Shown here: positions 35,722 through 44,277 of the stretch, piece after piece
Numbering within the stretch: the first letter of the stretch is position 1
Layout of the letters: each line of letters begins with the position of its first letter
Assembly: GCF_000226315.1 (NCBI RefSeq)
Contig: NC_016026.1
Location: 744,001-808,000 of the forward strand
Direction: 5' to 3'
DNA: 64,000 nucleotides
From: Micavibrio aeruginosavorus ARL-13
GTDB taxonomy: Bacteria; Pseudomonadota; Alphaproteobacteria; Micavibrionales; Micavibrionaceae
The notes under the pieces: generated by a model
Database searches by the model: none
The model's input: the letters and a program-made list of their open reading frames with translations, nothing else
What the model was told of the DNA's origin: nothing
Position numbers and translations under genes: made by a program

Positions 35722-36305
35722 TCCACTGTCCCTGTGACGTCTTTTGTTTCCTGTCGCAAGCGTTTCAGGATGGTTTGAATGCGCTCGTCATTCGCGGTTT
35801 GTGGCGCGTTTGTTTGTCTGTCACCGCCGCGTTTAAAAGGGCCCTTGAATTCATCGTTTTTACGGCGGCGGCGGTCGGGGCCAAAAAATTCATTGGCATC
35901 AACGAAACGGCGCGGCTTTTCAATCAATTGTTCAATGCGGGTATAAAGGTCTTTGGCCGTGAACGGCTTGACCAAAAATTCCGTTATACCAACATCGCGT
36001 GCCTGTTCCACGCGCACACGGGCGCTGTACCCGGTCATCAGAACAATCGGCACATACGGATTGGGGCATTTGGGATCGGTGCGAATACGATTGCATAAAT
36101 CAATCCCGTCCTGTGGTTCCATCAACCAGTCGGTGATGACCAGATCGGGATTGTTAACGCACATGATGGCAAAGGCCTCGTCCGCGTCGACAGCCGTATA
36201 AACATTTTTGAATCCAAAAATTTTTAAAAGCGATGCGGTCAGCGCCAGCATCGGACGCATATCGTCTACGACCAGAACGGACGCTTTTTCAAATTGGTAG
36301 GTCAT
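35718..36305 (-). CDS. CheY-like response regulator
   Basis: 195 residues. Receiver domain at about 8-125 with acidic pair Asp14/Asp15, phosphoacceptor Asp59 (VITDW), Thr in VLMTGYS and Lys in FLVKPF. The C-terminal 65 residues are charged, with FFGPDRRRRK, and have no clear output domain. It is probably a signalling adaptor in chemotaxis or motility. The following Hpt-like gene is translationally coupled. Confidence 0.88.
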   Translation of the reverse strand: MTYQFEKASVLVVDDMRPMLALTASLLKIFGFKNVYTAVDADEAFAIMCVNNPDLVITDWLMEPQDGIDLCNRIRTDPKCPNPYVPIVLMTGYSARVRVEQARDVGITEFLVKPFTAKDLYTRIEQLIEKPRRFVDANEFFGPDRRRRKNDEFKGPFKRGGDRQTNAPQTANDERIQTILKRLRQETKDVTGTVE

Positions 36306-36445
36306 TGTCGGAGCATGTTCCGTTCAGTCTGAAAATATAGTATTGGTCAGTATCCGATGGTTGGCTGATGAAACCGTAAATATTGGTCCAATTCAGTCAC
36401 TTGGCTGGGGAAAACAATAATTTTTAAGGGAAGAGCAGGGCGAAA

Positions 36446-38098
36446 ATGGCGGAAATCAAGGGAAGCGGCGGACTGGTTCTGGTTGATGCACTGCACCGTT
36501 TGGGCGCGCGGCGAATCTCCTGCGTGGCCGGGGAAAGCTATCTGCCGGTTCTGGATGCCCTGCTGGATTATCCCGATATAGACGTGATTACCTGTCGTCA
36601 CGAGGGCGGGGCCGGGTTTATGGCCGAAAGCTGGGGCAAGCTGACCGGGCAGCCGGGTATTTGTTTTGTCACGCGCGGCCCGGGTGTGTGCAATGCGTCT
36701 ATCGCCGTGCATACCGCGAAACAGGACTCAACACCGCTGATCGTCTTCATGGGCCAGGTGCGCCGTTGGGAACGCGGCCGCGAAGCGTTTCAGGAAGTGG
36801 ATGTGCGCGCCGTGTTTGGCGATCTGGCCAAATGGGCAGTGGAAATTGATGACCCGTCCCGCATTCCCGAAATTGTCAACCGCGCATGGCATGTGGCCAC
36901 GACGGGACGACCGGGGCCTGTGGTCATCGGCTTGCCTGAGGATATGCTGAGCGAAATGACCACGGCGGTGCAGGCGGATTATGCTGTACCGGAACCCATC
37001 GGCATCGCGCCCGCGGCATTGGATAAAGTGGCAACGATGATCCGTGAATCATCGCGCCCGCTGGTCATCCTTGGCGGGGCCGGGTGGGATGATGCGGCGT
37101 GTGCAGAATTTGCAAGCTTCGCCAGCGCCGCACATTTGCCCGTTGCGGCGGCGTTTCGTCGCCATGACCTGATCGACCACCGTCATGCGTGTTATGTCGG
37201 TGAATTGGGTACAGGACCGAACCCAAAGCTGCTGGAACGTGTCAAACAATCCGATCTGCTGATCGTTGTCGGGGCGCGGTTGGATGAAATTACGACGCAG
37301 AGTTATGCCCTGATCGATGCGCCGGTGCCAACGCAGAAATTGATTCACATTCATGCCGATGCAGCGGAATTGGGCAAGGTCTATACGCCGACACTGGCCA
37401 TTCAGGCCGATATGATTCCGGCGGCCAGTGCCTTGGCGGGGATTGCCTTTAATCTGGGTGGGCGTGAACGTGCCGGGTGGAAGGATGATGCCCGTGCCGA
37501 TTTCACGGCATGGACAGATATTGATCTGGCCAACCGTCCGACCTTTAACGGCCCGGATATGACGGCGATTTTCTCTTACCTACGCGATGTGTTGCCGGAC
37601 AATGCGGTGGTGACCACCGATGCCGGGAACTTCAGCGGTTGGGCGCAACGATATTTACGCTATCGCCGCCCGGGGCGTTTGTTGGCCCCGTTGAGTGGTG
37701 CGATGGGCTATGCGGTGCCATCTGCGGTTGGTGCATCCATTCATCACCCGGATCGTGTGGTTCTGGGGCTGTGCGGCGATGGCGGGTTTATGATGACGGG
37801 GCAGGAACTGGCCACCGCCATGCATCACGGGGCGCATCCGGTGATTATGATTTGTAATAACGGCATGTATGGCACCATCCGCATGCACCAGGAACGCAAA
37901 TACCCGGGCCGGATCAGTGCCACAACCTTGACCAACCCGGATTTTGTCGCGTTGGCACAGGCCTATGGCGCATTTACCGCGCGGATCAGCAAGACCGAAG
38001 AGTTTGCGGGCGTTTGGGAACAGGCCGTGAATGCAGGGCGCGTGGCGGTGATTGAAATCGCCATGGACCCACGGCAATTGACGACAGGCGCGGTTTAG
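36446..38098 (+). CDS. thiamine pyrophosphate-dependent enzyme (acetolactate synthase-like)
   Basis: 550 residues. The N-terminal Pyr domain has the catalytic Glu in RHEGGAGFMAE near 50-60. A central FAD/DHAP-type domain follows, and the C-terminal PP domain has GLCGDGGFMMTGQEL and CNNGMYGTIR for TPP and metal binding. It belongs to the IlvB-like superfamily. No ilvH regulatory gene is adjacent, so it need not be an acetolactate synthase; other members act on oxalyl-CoA, sulfoacetaldehyde or benzoylformate. Confidence 0.88.
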   Translation: MAEIKGSGGLVLVDALHRLGARRISCVAGESYLPVLDALLDYPDIDVITCRHEGGAGFMAESWGKLTGQPGICFVTRGPGVCNASIAVHTAKQDSTPLIVFMGQVRRWERGREAFQEVDVRAVFGDLAKWAVEIDDPSRIPEIVNRAWHVATTGRPGPVVIGLPEDMLSEMTTAVQADYAVPEPIGIAPAALDKVATMIRESSRPLVILGGAGWDDAACAEFASFASAAHLPVAAAFRRHDLIDHRHACYVGELGTGPNPKLLERVKQSDLLIVVGARLDEITTQSYALIDAPVPTQKLIHIHADAAELGKVYTPTLAIQADMIPAASALAGIAFNLGGRERAGWKDDARADFTAWTDIDLANRPTFNGPDMTAIFSYLRDVLPDNAVVTTDAGNFSGWAQRYLRYRRPGRLLAPLSGAMGYAVPSAVGASIHHPDRVVLGLCGDGGFMMTGQELATAMHHGAHPVIMICNNGMYGTIRMHQERKYPGRISATTLTNPDFVALAQAYGAFTARISKTEEFAGVWEQAVNAGRVAVIEIAMDPRQLTTGAV

Positions 38099-38108
38099 AA
38101 AAATTTGC

Positions 38109-38176
38109 GTCACCCCGGCGAAGGCCGGAGTCTTCGTCCATTATGGCTGGAAGATTCCGGCTTTCGCCGGGATGAC
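38109..38176. repeat. paired-hairpin palindromic element
   Basis: 68 bp, GTC to GAC. Hairpins CCCCGGC/GCCGGAG (imperfect) and TTCCGGC/GCCGGGA around a linker with CCATTATGGCTGGAAG, nearly the same linker as in the copies at 41059 and 52795. Confidence 0.8.
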
Positions 38177-38190
38177 AGTGGTGGATGGAT

Positions 38191-38496
38191 TTAGGTATTC
38201 AGCGCTTTCGCATAATCGTTCATGGCTGTCGCCATTTTGATATCCAATGCGGTGATACCACCCGCATCATGGGTGTTTAAAGTCACATCCACACGGTTCC
38301 ACACGTTGAACCATTCGGGATGGTGATTCATTTTTTCGGCCAGAAGCGCGCAGCGGGCCATAAATCCCCATGCTTCGTTGAAATCGGCAAAGCGGAAGGA
38401 TTTGTGCAAGGCATCCTTGTCCGTGGCCAGAGCCCAGCCTTCCAATTCCTGTAATGCAGTGGAAACAGCGTCGCGTGTCATTTTCGTTTGGACCAT
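38191..38496 (-). CDS. phhB: pterin-4a-carbinolamine dehydratase
   Basis: 101 residues from the ATG at 38496, with GGGGAAAAG upstream; an open extension to 38544 is not family-like. [19 protein letters not shown] and the catalytic [16 protein letters not shown] with HDAGGIT near the end (three active-site His) identify the dehydratase. It recycles 4a-hydroxytetrahydrobiopterin; no phenylalanine hydroxylase gene is seen in the window. Confidence 0.92.
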   Translation of the reverse strand: MVQTKMTRDAVSTALQELEGWALATDKDALHKSFRFADFNEAWGFMARCALLAEKMNHHPEWFNVWNRVDVTLNTHDAGGITALDIKMATAMNDYAKALNT

Positions 38497-38567
38497 TGTT
38501 CTTTTCCCCGGAATGGTTAAACTAGCGTTCGTCAAAGTCATCACGGTTTTTCAATGGGGTCAAGGTC

Positions 38568-38999
38568 ATGGACCGGAAGCAGATTATTATGAGTTTTTCC
38601 GTTCCGCCCTCCACGGAGGATCTGGAGGTCATGGCACGCGAAGTGCTGGACACCGTGCCGGAGGAGTTGGTCGGGTTCTGTGAAGACATGAATGTCGTGG
38701 TCGAAGAGTTCCCGGATTCTGTCGTGGAGCAGGAACTGGAACTGGAAGATCCGTATGAACTTCTGGTTCTGTATCGCAGCGGTGCGGAAATTTCGCCCGG
38801 CGTGACCAAGAAAAGCACAGACGAAGAAGACACTATGATCGTCTATCGTCGCGCCTTGCTGGATTTGTGGTGCGAAACCGGTGATGATCTGGGCGCGCTG
38901 CTGCGTCAGGCCATTATCGAAGAGATTGGCCAGAACTTCGATTTCTCGGAAGAGGAAGTGGAAGATATGGTCGGCCGCCATTATCAGGGCATGCTGTAG
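38568..38999 (+). CDS. zincin-like metallopeptidase-family protein lacking its zinc ligands
   Basis: 143 residues; an ATG at 38589 (MSFSVPPSTED) is also possible. The order of elements (LEVMAREVLDTVPEEL, then VVVEEFPD, PYELLVLYRSG, TMIVYRRALLD and a helix near the end) fits the short zincin-like family (DUF1025-type). In that family the last helix carries HExxH. Here the corresponding segment reads IIEEIGQNFDFSEEEVEDM: Glu, Gln and Asn occupy the His positions. It is probably catalytically dead, perhaps a binding protein. A terminator follows. Confidence 0.7.
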   Translation: MDRKQIIMSFSVPPSTEDLEVMAREVLDTVPEELVGFCEDMNVVVEEFPDSVVEQELELEDPYELLVLYRSGAEISPGVTKKSTDEEDTMIVYRRALLDLWCETGDDLGALLRQAIIEEIGQNFDFSEEEVEDMVGRHYQGML

Positions 39000-39010
39000 G
39001 TTTTAAAAAT

Positions 39011-39040
39011 CACAGATGGACACGGATAAACACGGATCAT
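39011..39040. repeat. CACGGAT variant of the dispersed short repeat
   Basis: CACAGATGGACACGGATAAA plus one more CACGGAT unit. Its right end forms the stem of the adjacent terminator. Confidence 0.5.
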
Positions 39041-39058
39041 TGCGGTCCGTGTTTTTTA
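39030..39058 (+). terminator. terminator built from a short repeat
   Basis: 7-bp stem ACACGGA/TCCGTGT (39030-39052) followed by TTTTTTATT. The left arm is part of the dispersed repeat. It lies 31 bp after the metallopeptidase-like gene. Confidence 0.7.
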
Positions 39059-39081
39059 TTGTCACTTCCTCCACCCGCTTC

Positions 39082-39107
39082 GTCATCCCGGCCTTCGCCG
39101 GGGTGAC
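39082..39107. repeat. single hairpin of the palindromic family
   Basis: GTCATCCCGGC/GCCGGGGTGAC (one G-T mismatch) with a CTTC loop, just past the htpG stop. Confidence 0.7.
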
Positions 39108-39119
39108 GGGTGTGTGGGA

Positions 39120-41033
39120 CTACGCCGCTAATCCGCGTTCCATAAAACGCGCCATGCGGCGGGCGAAATTGGCGGGGTCGGGAATGGGTTCGCCTTGGAT
39201 AATCCGGGCCTGATCCAGCAGCAAATGGGCAGCATCGTGCAAATCCGGGCTGTTGGTTCCGGCATTTTGCGCCAATGTGCTAAGGCGTTGGATCAACGGG
39301 TGGTCTTCGTTCACTTCCAGAATGCGTTTGGACTGCGCGTCATATTTCTGGTGAATTTTCAGGACGCGTTCCATGTGCATGTCCACCTCGCCTTCGGCGG
39401 CAACCAGACAGACGGGAGAGTCCGTCAAGCGTGACGAAATCCGCACATCGCCCACTTCATCTTTCAGCAGGTCTTTAAGCGAGGCGAGCAACGGCGTTGT
39501 GTCGCGGTGTTCAGATTCTGGCTTTTTATCGTCCGTTTTGTTCTGTTTTTCGAATTTTGACAGATCAATCGAGCCTTTGGTCACGGATTTGAACGGCTTG
39601 CCATCAAAATCATGGATTTGTTGCAGCCAAAAATCGTCGATCGTATCAGTCATCAGCAGGACTTCGATGCCGCGGGCCTTGAACCCTTCGATCTGCGGGC
39701 TGTTTTTCAAAGTCTCCAGATTTTCACCGGTGATATAGTAGATGGAGTCTTGCCCATCCTTCATCCGCGATACGTAATCGGACAGGGATGTCAGCGTATC
39801 CTCCTGATGGGTGGAGAAGAATCGCGCGATTTTGAATAATCCTTCGCGATGTTCAACAGCATCGTACAATCCCTCTTTCAGCACGGGCCCAAACTGGCCC
39901 CAGAAGGTTTTGAAGGCCGCTGGATCGTCCTCGGACAGTTTGTTCAGATCGGACAGGATGCGTTTGGCCACACCGCTGCGGATTTTGGCGATAACCGGGT
40001 TCATTTGCAGCATTTCCCGGCTGATGTTCAGCGGTAAATCCTCGCTGTCGATCACGCCACGCACGAACCGCATCCACGGGTACATTAACCCGTCCATCGT
40101 ATCGCTGATAAAGACGCGTTTAACGTACAGGCGCACCGATGTCTTGCGACCAGGGTCATACATATCCCACGGGCGCAATGTCGGGATATAGAGCAGGGCG
40201 GTGTATTCAATTTTCCCTTCCGCGCGCCAATGGCTGGTCAGAACGGGCTCATCCAGCCCGTGGCTGATATGGCGGTAGAATTCTTCGTATTGTTCGGTGG
40301 TGATGTCCTGCTTCGACCGCATCCACAGGGCCGAACCCGCATTGACGGGTTTTTCGTCAATTTCCGTTTTGGCCGGGTCGGACAGATAAACAGGAACGCT
40401 GATATGATCGGACCAGATTTGAATAACCTGTTTCAGTTTTTCATCAATCAGGAAATCGCTGGCATCGTCATTGACGTGCAGAATGATCAAGGTGCCGCGG
40501 CCACTGGACAGTTTTTTGGCTTCGTCTGCTGTGGCTTCGCGTATGGTGAATCCCGCGCGGCCATCGGATTCCCAATGGTGTGTTTCGGCTGTGCCCGCGC
40601 GACGGCTGATGACTTCGACCTTATGCGCGACCATAAAGCTGGCGTAGAAACCAACGCCGAATTGACCGATTAAGGACAGGCGGTCCTGATCATTGGCCGG
40701 ATTGGATTTAATCTGTTCCATCATGGCCCGGGTGCCAGATTTGGCGATGGTGCCGAGGTTGTCGATCATTTCCTGACGCGACATGCCGATGCCGTTATCC
40801 TGAACATGCAGGCAGCGGTATCCCGTGTCCTTGAACACGTTGATTTTAAAAGTGGTGTCACCGCTGGTCAGCGATGGGTCGCGAATGGATTCATACCGCA
40901 AGCGATCACATGCATCGGCAGCATTGGACACCAATTCACGCAAGAATACATCGCGGTTCGAATACAAGGCATGGGCCACGATATCCAGCAGGCGGGATAC
41001 GTCGGCACCGAAGTTCATCGTTTCGTTTGTCAT
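39120..41033 (-). CDS. htpG: chaperone HtpG (Hsp90)
   Basis: 637 residues, normal length. N-terminal GHKL ATPase with LRELVSNAADACDRLR, DNGIGMSRQE and GQFGVGFYASFMVA; the middle domain has the catalytic Arg loop region (NISREMLQ); the C-terminal domain is for dimerisation. It is an ATP-driven chaperone for protein folding under stress. It appears monocistronic, between two palindromic elements. Confidence 0.97.
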   Translation of the reverse strand: MTNETMNFGADVSRLLDIVAHALYSNRDVFLRELVSNAADACDRLRYESIRDPSLTSGDTTFKINVFKDTGYRCLHVQDNGIGMSRQEMIDNLGTIAKSGTRAMMEQIKSNPANDQDRLSLIGQFGVGFYASFMVAHKVEVISRRAGTAETHHWESDGRAGFTIREATADEAKKLSSGRGTLIILHVNDDASDFLIDEKLKQVIQIWSDHISVPVYLSDPAKTEIDEKPVNAGSALWMRSKQDITTEQYEEFYRHISHGLDEPVLTSHWRAEGKIEYTALLYIPTLRPWDMYDPGRKTSVRLYVKRVFISDTMDGLMYPWMRFVRGVIDSEDLPLNISREMLQMNPVIAKIRSGVAKRILSDLNKLSEDDPAAFKTFWGQFGPVLKEGLYDAVEHREGLFKIARFFSTHQEDTLTSLSDYVSRMKDGQDSIYYITGENLETLKNSPQIEGFKARGIEVLLMTDTIDDFWLQQIHDFDGKPFKSVTKGSIDLSKFEKQNKTDDKKPESEHRDTTPLLASLKDLLKDEVGDVRISSRLTDSPVCLVAAEGEVDMHMERVLKIHQKYDAQSKRILEVNEDHPLIQRLSTLAQNAGTNSPDLHDAAHLLLDQARIIQGEPIPDPANFARRMARFMERGLAA

Positions 41034-41058
41034 CGTTTACTTTGCCTCTTTGTCTATC

Positions 41059-41126
41059 GTCATCCCGGCGAAGGCCGGGATCTTTTTCCATTATGGCCAC
41101 AAGATCCCGGCCTTCGCCGGGATGAC
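41059..41126. repeat. paired-hairpin palindromic element
   Basis: 68 bp, GTC to GAC. Both hairpins are ATCCCGGC/GCCGGGAT, with loops GAAG and CTTC. The whole element is close to a perfect inverted repeat around CCATTATGG. Confidence 0.9.
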
Positions 41127-41138
41127 GGCCTGATGGGG

Positions 41139-41771
41139 TTACGGGTACAGCATGGATCGGACCCAGTCATCGCCATCGCGTGTGTAAGCAACGCGGTGAT
41201 GCATGCGGTGGGGGCCGTCCTGCCAAAATTCAATACGGGTCGGGATGATACGGTATCCGCCCCAATGTGCGGGGCGTGGAATATCCGCTGTGCCGTCATA
41301 CAATTCTTCCAGCGTCTTTACCCGTGTTTCCAGTGCGCTGTAATGATCCAGCGGGCGGGATTGGTCGGATGCGGCGGCGGCCAATTGGCTTTCGCGCGAC
41401 CGGCTGTGGAAATAGGCATCGGATTCTGCATCGCTGACACGCTCCACGCGACCTTCGGCCCGGATCTGGCGGCGCAGGGATTTCCAGTGGATACAGAATC
41501 CCGCCACCGGGTTGGCGGTCAGGGCGTTGCCCTTGCGGCTCTCTCCATTGGTATAGAATACGAAACCGCGTTGGTCGTAATCCTTGAGCAGCACCATCCG
41601 TACCGAGGGCATGCCATCGCCGTCCACGGTGGCCAGGGCCATCGCGTTCGGGTCGTTGGGTTCGCTGGCCGTTGCCTGTGCCATCCAGTTGGAAAACAGG
41701 GCAAAAGGATCGGCGGGAGCCTGATTGGCGTTTTCCAGATTATCAAATGTGTCCATATTTTGTGCAACCAC
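41139..41771 (-). CDS. pdxH: pyridoxamine 5'-phosphate oxidase
   Basis: 210 residues. NAMALATVDGDGMPSVRMVLLK, FVFYTNGESRKG, RAEGRVERV, then RSRESQLAAAASDQSRPL and the C-terminal FWQDGPHRMHHRVAY with DDWVRSMLYP are the PdxH signatures, including FMN-binding residues. It oxidises pyridoxine/pyridoxamine 5'-phosphate to PLP. PLP serves hemA among others. It is divergent from the small lipoprotein gene. Confidence 0.95.
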   Translation of the reverse strand: MVAQNMDTFDNLENANQAPADPFALFSNWMAQATASEPNDPNAMALATVDGDGMPSVRMVLLKDYDQRGFVFYTNGESRKGNALTANPVAGFCIHWKSLRRQIRAEGRVERVSDAESDAYFHSRSRESQLAAAASDQSRPLDHYSALETRVKTLEELYDGTADIPRPAHWGGYRIIPTRIEFWQDGPHRMHHRVAYTRDGDDWVRSMLYP

Positions 41772-41873
41772 CCCAAACAGGGTCTTTTTTTTGCTTCATT
41801 TAACACATAGAGTCACATCATAAATAGGGGGCTGTGGCTCCAAGTTCAATCAGGAAAAGGACTTGAGAACGAT

Positions 41874-42344
41874 ATGAAGAACATGATTTTGACATTGATG
41901 GCGGTTGCAGCGCTCGGCTTGGCCGGTTGCCAAACCACCGGTGGCCAGAAACAAACCTGGGGCACGGGCCTCGGCGCACTGGCTGGCGGTCTGGCCGGTT
42001 CCCAGGTGGGCAGCGGTTCCGGCCGTCTGTGGGCCACGGGTGCTGGCGTTCTGCTCGGCGGTCTGCTGGGCAGTGAAATCGGTGCATCGCTGGACAAGGC
42101 TGACATGGCCTATGCCCAACAGGCACAGAACAGCGCCATGACGTCCAAGGTTGGTGAGACGATCACCTGGAACAACCCGCAATCGGGTAACTCCGGTACC
42201 TACACCGCGACCCGCGATGGTTACAGCGACAGCAACCGTTATTGCCGCGAATACCAACAAACGATCAATGTTGGTGGCCGCAAGGAAACCGGCTATGGCA
42301 CGGCGTGCCAGAAGCCGAACGGCGACTGGGAAATTATCAACTAA
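41874..42344 (+). CDS. glycine-zipper surface lipoprotein
   Basis: 156 residues. Lipobox LAGC (Cys19), then a glycine-zipper segment (GTGLGALAGGLAGSQVGSGS and VLLGGLLGSEIG at about 30-70) typical of 17-kDa-antigen-like proteins. A beta-rich C-terminal domain follows, with two Cys (YCREYQQ, TACQKPNGDWEI) and the ending NGDWEIIN also seen in that family. It is probably an outer-membrane lipoprotein; the function is not established. A strong terminator follows. Confidence 0.85.
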   Translation: MKNMILTLMAVAALGLAGCQTTGGQKQTWGTGLGALAGGLAGSQVGSGSGRLWATGAGVLLGGLLGSEIGASLDKADMAYAQQAQNSAMTSKVGETITWNNPQSGNSGTYTATRDGYSDSNRYCREYQQTINVGGRKETGYGTACQKPNGDWEIIN

Positions 42345-42365
42345 TTTCTCCGTACAGAGTTTTAA

Positions 42366-42393
42366 AAGGCCGCTTGGAAAAGCGGCCTTTTTT
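42366..42393 (+). terminator. terminator of the glycine-zipper lipoprotein gene
   Basis: 10-bp perfect stem AAGGCCGCTT/AAGCGGCCTT with GGAA loop and a T-run (42366-42393). Confidence 0.9.
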
Positions 42394-42410
42394 ATTGGGC
42401 TGTGAAGTTT

Positions 42411-42496
42411 GTCATTCCGAGCGCAAGAGAGGAATCTCATCTCGTGCGGACCTTATGAAGAGGAGATCCCTCGTCGCTTCGCTCTGTCGGGATGAC
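42411..42496. repeat. variant paired-hairpin repeat
   Basis: 86 bp, GTC to GAC like the main family, but with different stems (ATTCCGAGCGCAAGAGAGGAATCT; right arm AGATCCCTCG...CGGGATGAC). It resembles a repeat type known from many unrelated bacteria. Only one copy is seen in the window. Confidence 0.55.
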
Positions 42497-42507
42497 AATG
42501 TGGACCT

Positions 42508-44052
42508 TTACTGGTCGGAAAGGCCATCATCATCCTGTGATGTTTGCGGTGGGCGGGCGGAGGATGATCCGCCGCCAAGGCCTGGCGCGCGCGGTGTCAT
42601 AGCCGGTGTTGTTGGCGCGCGTGGTACAAGGGGCGGTGTCGGTCGCGCATCATCCGGAATAATGTTCAGATCGTTGGCGGCCTGAAGCTTGCGGACATAG
42701 GCTGGATCTTTGATGGTGACGGCAATCGCGCTGGAAACACTGGCCAGGGCGGGGCTGTCCTCGCAAAAATCCAGAATATCGCTGAACGTGACAATCTGGC
42801 CCTGGCGGTATTTTTCCATGATGTTCTCACCAACAGTGCGCAGGGCTTCCCACGCTGTTTTATGACGGGTGCCTTCAAATTCGCGCCGGGCGGCTTCGTC
42901 GGGTGTTTTGCTGCCGCTGGCTAGCGCGGCCTCAAATGCGCGGCCTGCGGCTTGCAAGGCAGCGGCGCACCATCCGGCGATATGGCCGTCGATCAGGCCC
43001 TCGTTCTGACGGTTGGCGGCTTCGCGGAAGGCTGTGCTGTTGCGGGAACCCATGCCGATTTCAATGACGTCGTGGATCACGCGATCAATCATCCGTTCAT
43101 GCAGGCGCTGGTTATATTTATCTTCGGCAAACGGGCTGTGAATATCATGAATGGCAAGGATGGATGCCGGTTGAATATGCGTCAATTCCGAAACCAGAAA
43201 GCCCGTGGCACGAATGAATGTGTCGTGGCTGGTGTTGACCGCCGCGGACAAGATGATATCGCGCGGTTCGCCGCGCCAGGCCATGTCCTGTGCGGGTTGG
43301 CAGAAATAAATCCACTGGTTCAGAGATACGCCGTCATAGGTCAGGCCAATCTGTTCCGCAATTTTCATGGCGGTATCGATTTGTTTTTTACGGGCTGGCG
43401 GACGGCGCATCATTTCGGCGTAGGCATATTCCGTAGCGTCTTTTGCTAACGCAAAAGGGTACTGTTCAGGTGTTGCGCCGGGACGACGTTGCAGCGCGGC
43501 CATAGCGCGGTCATGGGCCAGTTTCTCAATCGCGTCCTTGTCCCCGTTGATACATCCCATGATACTGCTGAAAACATCCGCGCGCATGCAGGTGGCTGGG
43601 TTGGTTGTGTCATTCGGGTCGGGCAATAAAATCCCGCCGCGAAAATCGGTTTCGTAATCGGGATTGTTGCGCAGCGCGGCCATACGCAACGCAAACCAGG
43701 CCAGATGCCAGGCCAAAGCCCGCGCGGCGTGGGCGTTGTCGATGTCGTCCATGTTAAAGGTGGCCAACGCCAGAATGTTATCCTGACTGGCCAGTCCGCC
43801 GAACAAGCTTTCCCGCCAAATACCAAGACCGAGGAACGAGGAACGTTCGTCATCCTGCCCGGTTTTCAGCATGCGGATGGCCGCTTCGCCGGCGGGGTGG
43901 GTTAAGAGCTCCTGGGAGGCGCTGCTCAATGCCTCCAGCCTTTGGCCGTTGCGATGCGCCAGAAAGACCAGATGAACCGTGCGATCATGGTCACGCACCT
44001 GGCGCGCCACGCTATGGCAGATTTGTTCGGCAAGGTCACTCGGGATGGCCAT
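42508..44052 (-). CDS. 514-residue protein of unknown function
   Basis: 514 residues from the ATG at 44052; an upstream TTG adds 8 residues. Mostly helical and Ala-rich with no signal peptide or membrane segment, so probably cytoplasmic. The C-terminal 60 residues are Pro/Ala/Gly/Ser-rich and likely disordered. I see no nucleotide-binding or catalytic motif. It stands between the glycine-zipper lipoprotein and fabI, on the opposite strand to both, in what is otherwise a pdxH...fabI-aroC neighbourhood. Confidence 0.75.
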   Translation of the reverse strand: MAIPSDLAEQICHSVARQVRDHDRTVHLVFLAHRNGQRLEALSSASQELLTHPAGEAAIRMLKTGQDDERSSFLGLGIWRESLFGGLASQDNILALATFNMDDIDNAHAARALAWHLAWFALRMAALRNNPDYETDFRGGILLPDPNDTTNPATCMRADVFSSIMGCINGDKDAIEKLAHDRAMAALQRRPGATPEQYPFALAKDATEYAYAEMMRRPPARKKQIDTAMKIAEQIGLTYDGVSLNQWIYFCQPAQDMAWRGEPRDIILSAAVNTSHDTFIRATGFLVSELTHIQPASILAIHDIHSPFAEDKYNQRLHERMIDRVIHDVIEIGMGSRNSTAFREAANRQNEGLIDGHIAGWCAAALQAAGRAFEAALASGSKTPDEAARREFEGTRHKTAWEALRTVGENIMEKYRQGQIVTFSDILDFCEDSPALASVSSAIAVTIKDPAYVRKLQAANDLNIIPDDARPTPPLVPRAPTTPAMTPRAPGLGGGSSSARPPQTSQDDDGLSDQ

Positions 44053-44277
44053 CGATGAATTCCGTAATCCATTCAAAAGACTGGGAAATTACAGCCTTAA
44101 CCTATCATCCCGTGGTTAATGAAATCTCAAGGGGGTCATGGCGGGGGGCAGAAGGGGCATAAACCGACGCTATACGGGTGGGTGAAGGGGGCTTAAACCA
44201 CTGGACGAGGCTACATATTTGTGTAGGATGCGGAGGAACTCAATTAGCAATTTACGTAATATAATCAGGCGGATCAG

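Noticed and set aside
41060-41299. Short reading frames rich in Arg-Pro-Gly and Ser-Pro-Gly that cross the palindromic elements.
   Set aside because: These peptides are translations of the hairpin repeat and recur wherever a copy occurs; they lack ribosome sites.
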